Assembly (NCBI RefSeq): GCF_963576675.1
Contig: NC_088913.1
Coordinates: 77,437,001-77,501,000 of the forward strand
Length of the DNA: 64,000 nt
Direction of reading: 5' to 3'
Source: Euphorbia lathyris
Taxonomy: Eukaryota; Streptophyta; Magnoliopsida; Malpighiales; Euphorbiaceae
This document shows, piece by piece, positions 58,039-64,000 of this stretch. The notes below the pieces were generated by a model that was given only the letters and a program-made list of their open reading frames with translations, was not told where the DNA came from and made no database searches. Position 1 is the stretch's first letter; every line of letters begins with the position of its first letter. Both the position numbers and the translations under genes were made by a program.

Positions 58039-58606
58039 TTTTTTAATGATATATTATAAACTCAAAACGGACAAATGATGAATGAGAAATCGATGTTCAA
58101 AATGAACCACTTGAAATAGTTTGAAAGAAGATAAAATAAAATTAAGCATTCTCATCCTATACAATCTTAACTAGTTTATAAGTAACTAACATTTATGAGT
58201 GTTTAACCAATTAATAGGGAAAAAGCTCTTTCACGCTCAGGGGTGCAGTCGAAGCATCACCAGGTTAGGGATGCACCTGCAAGACATGGACGAAGTGGGT
58301 GCCGCGCCGAAATAAAATTCTTTAGACCAACCACTTTTGCTAGTTATAATGTGTATTTTTTCCTAAGTATCCCCATCCGGTTTTTTTAGCTCATTTAAAA
58401 AAATTGTAAAATTTTCAAAAAAATTATTTTGTTAAAGACTCAGTGTCACACCAGTTGCCGAACGGACCATCGGGTCCCGATTCAACTCCAGGACTCTAGT
58501 TATTTGAGTGTTCAAATAACTGAGGGGTTCTAACAGATTGCTTGGCCGGTTCACAGTTCAACCGTCCAGTCCTAACCTAATAACCTTGATATTTTTGAGC
58601 CAAATA
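58039..58606. other. Intergenic stretch
   Basis: No gene is seen. 58440-58600 is GC-richer (GGTTCACAGTTCAACCG and similar) and may be a transposon fragment that I cannot name. Confidence 0.4.
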
Positions 58607-58616
58607 CTAGCACTAT

Positions 58617-59165
58617 GGGTTAATACACATATTTGCCCTTGTGTTTTCTCGGAAAAACAGATTTGCCATTAAATCAAATAAACCCACAAAACTATCCCTG
58701 AATTTTCCATAAACCTGCAATTATACCCTAATCTGACGGAGCTGGTAAACGGTGATGACACCAAACCTTCTTATCTCCAGAAAAACTTCAGAAAAGAACA
58801 ACCAATCACAAACAGAAAAAAATATGCACATTTAATTTCGATTAAAAGCAAGTTAGAAGAACAGATTGGTCAAAATTCATTTTCATAAAAACTCAATCAA
58901 CCTAATAAAATGACGTCTAAACCTCCTAATTAATCCAAAAGTAATAGCAATAGAAAACAATAAGAAACCAAATGAATTTTGATTGTCGTCATCCAATTTT
59001 TTTGGAGACAAGAAGGTTTGATGTCATCGTCGTTTAGCAGCTCCGTCAGATTAGGATATAATTATAGGTTTATGGAAAATTCAAGGATAGTTTTACAGGT
59101 TTATTTGATTTAAGGGTAAATCTGTTTTTTCGCGAAAACACACGAGCAAATATGTATATTAACCC
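58617..59165. mobile_element. MULE-type MITE upstream of the F-box gene
   Basis: Ends GGGTTAATACACATATTTGC and, inverted, GGGTTAATATACATATTTGC. The inverted repeats run for about 170 bases. The target duplication CTAGCACTAT is present at 58607-58616 and 59166-59175. It ends about 245 bases before the F-box start codon and is absent from the paralogous locus at 13.1 kb. Confidence 0.9.
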
Positions 59166-59410
59166 CTAGCACTATAAAAGGTTGACAAAAACAAAACCGG
59201 ATGGAATATATTATTATTTCTTTTTAAAAAAAGTTATTATTTCTTTTTTATAAAAACGTTTAATATAAGAAAAAAAATATTTATTAATTGGCGTTGACTG
59301 TATTTTATATTAATAAATAAATAATAAGATTAACTGGATATTCGTTGTCTTCTCTTTCCCTTTCACTAAAACGAAAGACTTGGTAGGGTTTTTGCGGTGC
59401 TTCGACAACA

Positions 59411-60394
59411 ATGGCGGTTCTTCCTCAAGAAGTGATAGAGGATATACTTTCAAGACTTCCTGTGAAATCAATTCTCAGATTCAAATCGGCTTCCAAAAAG
59501 TGGTACTCTTTAATTTCTGAAAATCACACATTCGCCAAATTTCATTTGAAACAATCATCTGCATCTAAGACTCTTATTGTTTACCAACGTCCTGCTTATG
59601 GAGATATATTTAAATCTTCTGATGTCGATACTTATGAGTCACGCGAAATCAAATTTCCTGTTGAAATAGCGACACCATGTCGACTCATAGGTTCAGCCAA
59701 CGGATTGATTTGTGTAGCGCCATGTTTTTTAGGGGACTGCTGCTTTATATGGAATCCATGCACTGACGAGTGTAAAAGAATAATCGTACCCTTCTCATCG
59801 GCTGGTTGTAGGCTATTTGGCTTCGGTTATGATTCAATTTCTGATGATTACAAAATTATTGGAGCTTGGGATTCCCACCTTCGAATTTGTTCCTTGAAAA
59901 CAAATTCATGGAAGATTCTTGAATATTCTTTCAAATATTCATCGGCAGTGACTGCTGTACATTCAGATGGAGCTCTCTATTGGTGTGTTGGTCCACAGAT
60001 CACTGCTTTTGATTTAGCAAAGGAGAAAATTCTGTTACTAGATCTGCCTGAAGATATTGACGTTGTGGGCGACTATAATTCTATTTGGATTCCGTTGTTC
60101 GACTATCAAGGCTTGTTATGTGCATCTGGGCGCAAGTCTATTTGGGTGATGAAGGAATACGGCAACTCAAATTCTTGGGCTAAATTGACTACACCACTGC
60201 CTCAGGAATATGCAAAACCGGTTGGAATTTCTAGGCTTGGCGAAGTAGTATTTTGCACAATTGATGGATTTGTAAAATCTGATATGCAAGGCAGGATGTA
60301 TGATGATGATAAGTCACGGATGAGACATTATGCAGATGCATTTGGATACAAAGAGTCCCTAATTTCACCCGAATGTTTCGATCCAAAAGGATGA
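59411..60394 (+). CDS. F-box protein with F-box-associated domain
   Basis: A predicted substrate-recognition subunit of an SCF (SKP1-cullin-F-box) ubiquitin ligase. The 327 residues begin with an F-box (about 3-45: LPQEVIEDILSRLPVKSILR, then W at residue 31), which would bind the SKP1-like adaptor. An F-box-associated region (about 85-310) follows, with GSANGLICV, FIWNPCTDECKRI, FGFGYDSISDDYKII and ALYWCV, the pattern of the plant FBA/CPR1-type family. The gene has no intron. The ATG is in a good context (ACAACAATGGCG), and its leader is shared with the paralogue at 13294. It is a little short for the family (often 360-410). The substrate is unknown. A MITE sits about 245 bases upstream. Confidence 0.9.
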   Translation: MAVLPQEVIEDILSRLPVKSILRFKSASKKWYSLISENHTFAKFHLKQSSASKTLIVYQRPAYGDIFKSSDVDTYESREIKFPVEIATPCRLIGSANGLICVAPCFLGDCCFIWNPCTDECKRIIVPFSSAGCRLFGFGYDSISDDYKIIGAWDSHLRICSLKTNSWKILEYSFKYSSAVTAVHSDGALYWCVGPQITAFDLAKEKILLLDLPEDIDVVGDYNSIWIPLFDYQGLLCASGRKSIWVMKEYGNSNSWAKLTTPLPQEYAKPVGISRLGEVVFCTIDGFVKSDMQGRMYDDDKSRMRHYADAFGYKESLISPECFDPKG

Positions 60395-61130
60395 TAAATT
60401 GATTGGATTTGGGTTGACATTGTTATTGTTGTTTTGTTGAACTTCTGAAGAAGTGATGGGCTTGAGCTATTTTGAGTACTCAAACTTGGTACTAGTTTTA
60501 TGTTTTGCTCATTTTAAACATCAATTATGAATTCAATGCTTTGCAACTGTTAGACAAATGTTCGACTACTTCTGGCTTTGTTGTGTTGCTCTATAGTTTT
60601 GTTATATTGTCATGCTTGAAATTGGTTGCTCTATCTATCCCCTTCTTATGCATTTTTGCCACACAGCCAACTCAGTCCTTTTCAGGTGCCTCTCTATCTA
60701 ATCTGATTACATTCATTGTGGATATTTCAGCTCAGTATGTACGATCTTCTTTCTTGAAGTAAAATTGCCAGGATGTGGTTTATTTTTTAATTAGTGCATA
60801 CGATTTTTCGGTTATCCCATTGAATGTGTGCGCATCCTATATGAAACAAAACTCATTGGTGTCAAAAGTTCTCTTCTTTTATTCATTAGGCTTTTATTTT
60901 TTTCCGTTCTCCATTCTCTCTCATTTGCTTGAATTGAATTCTTTGAGCTTGTTTGCTTTAAATTTTAGACCTTGTGTTTGTTGTTTCATCACAAACAGAA
61001 GATTTTGGAGCGATTGGATAAACTATACAACAACAGTCCGAGAATGAAACAACTGCTGTTTCTAAAAGCAGTATTTTGTAACTTTTGGTGAAACCGTAAT
61101 TCTATTTATTTTATAAGACCAATTACCCCT
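60395..61130 (+). other. 3' flank of the F-box gene
   Basis: Homologous to 14152-14560 and, further on, to 14880-14940 and 17830-18030. It has no supported gene. The frames at 60505-60762 and 60775-61047 are not conserved in the paralogous flanks. Confidence 0.6.
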
Positions 61131-61189
61131 TACGCGTGCACAGCTGAAAATATTGAATCATGGATCCGCCGCTGTTGAATAATTAGTAT

Positions 61190-61350
61190 AGCCATGCAGT
61201 AAGCTCTCTAAAACTCACAATTTGAGAGGGCAAAATCAATTTAGTCAGAATTGAGAGTTATTCATTAGGAGAATTAAGCGAGTTTCTTTAGAGAGTAATC
61301 CTATTATTTGAGGAGTGAAAATAGTAAACATTTATTTTTGAGAGTAGTCC
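61190..61350 (+). repeat. Direct repeat, left copy
   Basis: Diverged copy of 61833-61990 (both with CTCTCTAAAA-like starts, CACAATTTGAGA and GGCAAAATCAAT). The two copies bracket the Copia remnant. Confidence 0.55.
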
Positions 61351-61658
61351 TAGGGGACAATCTCATCTCTTGGTCAGCGAAACGACAGCCAACACTGTCC
61401 CGATCCAGCACAGAGGCCGAGTATCGCGGCGTCGCCAACTTGGCTGGAGACGCAATCTACTTTTGGAACTTGGCTGTCCGATTCAGAAATCTTCAATAGT
61501 GTACGCTGACAATGTCAGCGCAATGTATCTGACAGGCAACCCGGTTCTGCACCACCGCACTAAGCGTTTGGAAATGGATATTCACTTTGTTCGAGAACGA
61601 GTTGCCAAAGGAGAAGTCCGTGTTCTTCACGTGTCATCTCGTTATCAAATCGCAGGGG
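61340..61658 (+). pseudogene. Copia RNase H remnant
   Basis: Frame one gives DNLISWSAKRQPTLSRSSTE and AEYRGVANLAGDA, the RNase H start of Copia elements. After a shift near 61490 a second frame gives VYADNVSAMYLTGNPVLHHR and IHFVRERVAKGEVRVLHV. The end of the polyprotein follows at once, then a polypurine tract (GCAGGGG, about 61653). The upstream part of pol is missing. Confidence 0.8.
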
Positions 61659-61822
61659 TGTATTAGACTATGTATTTAGTTGTCATTTATCTGTAGCATT
61701 CTATTATTTATCTCTAGCCTAAAATATAGGTTCAGTTGTTGACTATAGTTGTTCACTACAGAGTGAACTGTATAAATATTAAACTTCACATCAATAACAA
61801 TCACTAGAATCATATTGTTACA
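61659..61822 (+). repeat. Short Copia LTR
   Basis: Begins TGTATTAGAC next to the polypurine tract and ends ATTGTTACA. It has a TATA-like TGTATAAATAT (about 61768). At 164 bases it is short but plausible for Copia. There is no partner LTR, so the element is 5' truncated. Confidence 0.6.
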
Positions 61823-62172
61823 ATAAATACTCATACAATAAGATCTCTAAAATGCACAATTTGAGATGGCAAAATCAATCTAGTGAGAATTGAGAGTCCT
61901 CGAGTTTTTAGAGAAGATAATGAGAGTGACAAAATAGTAAAAAATTATTTTTGCGATATTTTTGGAAAACACGTTAGCACTATTTTTTTGGAAAGGGAAG
62001 AATTGTTGTAATTCTAAAAAATTGTCTAGAGAACGTTCTCTTTATATGCTTACTATTTTATAATGGAAGAATTAATTTTCGAATTTGATTTGTAGACGGC
62101 GAACATGGAAGGATCTATAGGGCAGCACAGAATGCTTGAGCCACTTGTGGTTGGAAAACTTTAAAAATTCTA

Positions 62173-62458
62173 GGGATAAGATACCAAAATAGGTCTATGA
62201 TTTTTGGGAAAAGATCAATTTAAATATTAATAACGGAACGAGACACGTTGTTAATATTACTCTGTTAAGTTTTGTCAATTGTACGTGGATGGGGAAATCA
62301 AAACTTAACGGAGTAATAGGAATGACGTGTTCAATTTGTTACCTAGACCTAAATTGATATATTATTTCAAACGTTAAACCTATATTAGTGCTATTTTGTA
62401 CGTAAAGTTTAAATTGATACTTTCTAAAAACCATACGTCTATTTTGATAGCTTATCCC
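62173..62458. mobile_element. MULE-type MITE, 286 bases
   Basis: The left end reads GGGATAAGATACCAAAATAG and the inverse of the right end reads GGGATAAGCTATCAAAATAG. The duplication AAAATTCTA at 62164-62172 and 62459-62467 is perfect. The right end plus flank (26 bases) is repeated in tandem to about 62493. Confidence 0.9.
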
Positions 62459-62883
62459 AAAATTCTATAAAAACAGCTTATCCCAAAATTCTATAAAAAC
62501 AGTAAACAAAACTTTAATTTTTTTTATATAAAAACACTAAAAAAAAAAAAATCAATTAGCACACATAAATCAGAACACACCCTTCAAATGAGATTTTCTG
62601 GAAAATTTCGATCCTATATGAGATTAATTGAGTTCATAATGAGAACTAATAATATGCAGATATTAACATCCACCAAAGCTGAAAAATGAGAACTTATTTG
62701 TATGGTTGCAATTTCGTTTGCTAAAGGCCGAATCTTCAATCTACCGAATAATGTATGTTAGAGAAAGATCTGTACTTCTCAATCCAACAAAAGCGACTGT
62801 AATTTTTAGGAATGACGAAAATTGAATCATCTTCCATTTCTTCCCATTGAATCAAAAGCTTATTTGATCACATCTCTTTGGCC

Positions 62884-63375
62884 ATGGCTGATCCTGATAC
62901 CCAAACTCCTAACCATCAAACCCCAAACATTTTCATATTCACCTATGGAACTCTCAAAACAGATTTCCCAAATTACACCCTTATTCATGACCTAATTCGT
63001 CTAAACGACGCCACTTTCGTTGGCACATACATCACCCACCAATCCTATCCTCTCGTTATAGGTCCCCACGGCATCCCTTTTCTCATCAATCTCCCCAACG
63101 TCGCCGGCGCCCACCATGTCAAGGGCGAGGTTTACTCCGTTTCCACTAGGGGACTGCGCCGGTTGGATGAGTTGGAGGGAACGAGCACCGGTCACCACGA
63201 GAGGCTGCCGATTCAGATACAGGTGGAAACCGGAGGAGAAGAGTTGACGACGGCGGAGGCGTATTATGCGCACAGGAGTTTCGGGGAGAGAATGTGGGAG
63301 AAGAGAGGGAAAGCTGGTTTGAGTGAGTATAGTGAGAGACATGGTAAAGAGTATGTGAGGAAGGATTGGTGGTAG
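62884..63375 (+). CDS. Gamma-glutamylaminecyclotransferase/AIG2-like protein
   Basis: A small cytosolic-type enzyme family that cleaves gamma-glutamyl bonds with release of 5-oxoproline. The closest animal relative I recognise acts on gamma-glutamyl-lysine (GGACT). The 163 residues show FTYGTLKTDFPN (residues 19-30), the substrate-binding YGTLK loop; YPLVIGPHGIPFL (55-67); VKGEVYSV (79-86); and LDELEG (94-99). E98 aligns with the catalytic Glu. The length fits the family. I chose the ATG in GGCCATGGCT. No signal peptide, membrane segment or intron is seen. Its 5' flank is duplicated at 43345-44081. The plant substrate is not certain. Confidence 0.9.
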   Translation: MADPDTQTPNHQTPNIFIFTYGTLKTDFPNYTLIHDLIRLNDATFVGTYITHQSYPLVIGPHGIPFLINLPNVAGAHHVKGEVYSVSTRGLRRLDELEGTSTGHHERLPIQIQVETGGEELTTAEAYYAHRSFGERMWEKRGKAGLSEYSERHGKEYVRKDWW

Positions 63376-63730
63376 CTTTATTGATGCAATTGAATCTTTT
63401 CTCTCCGTTTCTTGAGATTGATTGCAATTGTTAATCTTAAATGGTTGTTTGATTGCATTCATTATGTGAATTGGAGATGGTAGTGAAACATAGGATTGAA
63501 GATTAATAAATAAGTCCTTTCATGTTCGTACTTTGGGTGATCTTCTATGTGCTGTTTTAATCCTTTCTGTCATAACAGTGGTTGAGATTGTGGTTTTCTT
63601 TGTGAAATTTCTTTAATTTGGGTGCTGATTAAAGCAGGAAAATTAGGAGATTGTTATGATGAACAGGAATTGCACATTTCATATGTATTCTAACTAGCAA
63701 ACGAAAATGACAGGAATGTGAAAGGGGTTG
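63376..63730 (+). other. 3' flank of the cyclotransferase gene
   Basis: Probable 3' untranslated region and spacer. An AATAAATAAG near 63505 may serve as polyadenylation signal. No other gene is seen. Confidence 0.4.
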
Positions 63731-63739
63731 GGATTTCTA

Positions 63740-64000
63740 TGATCAAGAAGAATGATACATGGGTTTTATAAGACAAAGCTTCTTGCCTTGACTGCAGATT
63801 GCAGAATTCAATTGGCAAGTATTTCAACTGGATGTTGAATCTGCCTTTAATGCATCTTGGAAAAGGAGATCTTTATGGAGCAACCTGAAAGATTTCGGAT
63901 TTTGGGAAGAACATAGAATGTACATGTTAATGGTGGCTCTCTACAGTCTTAAACATGACCCCTGGGATATATGCAGATGGTGTTTGGGTGATTACGAAAA
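63740..64000 (+). pseudogene. Copia reverse transcriptase remnant
   Basis: Reading with shifts gives KKNDTWVL, then FQLDVESAF, then LYSLKHDPWDICRW. These correspond to the W-x-LV start, the FQLDVKxAFL block and the LYGLKQ-PR-W block of Copia RT. The YVDD box is not reached before the window ends. Frames are broken. Confidence 0.7.

Noticed and set aside
63001..63462. 153-codon minus-strand frame opposite the cyclotransferase
   Set aside because: Shadow of a well-supported gene.

Overview
This window reads as nuclear DNA of a flowering plant, most likely a eudicot. It is AT-rich and full of microsatellites. It carries nested plant-type retroelements, many MITEs with clean target-site duplications, and only two genes that look intact. 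These are an intronless F-box gene (59411-60394) and a gamma-glutamylaminecyclotransferase/AIG2-like gene (62884-63375). Species cannot be told from the sequence alone. All similarities were judged by eye and no search was run.

Region 1-8.7 kb: most of an LTR retroelement on the minus strand. Its LTRs are 1-1392 (cut by the window edge) and 6907-8669, with a tRNA-iMet-like primer site and a polypurine tract. Its interior has no coding capacity. The interior is filled by two large inverted-repeat elements (2241-4534 and 4573-6491), both lodged in (TA)n tracts. Both arms of the first carry a tRNA-like RNA polymerase III promoter followed by a T-run. From 8.7 to 10.9 kb lie a decayed Copia piece, its probable LTR, and a LINE ORF1 remnant.

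Region 11-25.5 kb: an F-box pseudogene (13294-14151) that is a paralogue of the intact gene at 59.4 kb, copies of its 3' flank, and a series of MITEs. Among these are two Tourist-type elements with TAA duplications (15731-16140, 18796-19190). There is also a Pack-MULE-like element (19932-20776, 9-bp duplication) holding a GRF zinc-finger gene fragment, and two MITEs stacked at one target (22559-22710, 22722-23220).

Region 25.5-42.6 kb: a near full-length but dead L1-type LINE on the minus strand (25497-42591, target duplication 14/15). It is split by an 11.1-kb Copia element A (26217-37365, duplication GGTAG). Region 42.9-45.3 kb holds a Copia fragment and a truncated copy of the 5' flank of the cyclotransferase gene. 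Region 45.3-56.6 kb is a second, related Copia element B (45312-56632, duplication GTTAG) inserted in the acidic-repeat coding part of a dead MULE transposase gene. A and B have the same layout: gag, pol, then a long third ORF in the env position.

Region 56.6-64 kb: the rest of the MULE, a MITE close upstream of the F-box gene, the F-box gene and its flank, a Copia RNase H/LTR remnant, a MITE, the cyclotransferase gene, and a Copia RT remnant at the window end. The likely order of events is LINE, then Copia A into it; MULE, then Copia B into it; and segmental duplication of the F-box and cyclotransferase flanks followed by MITE insertion.
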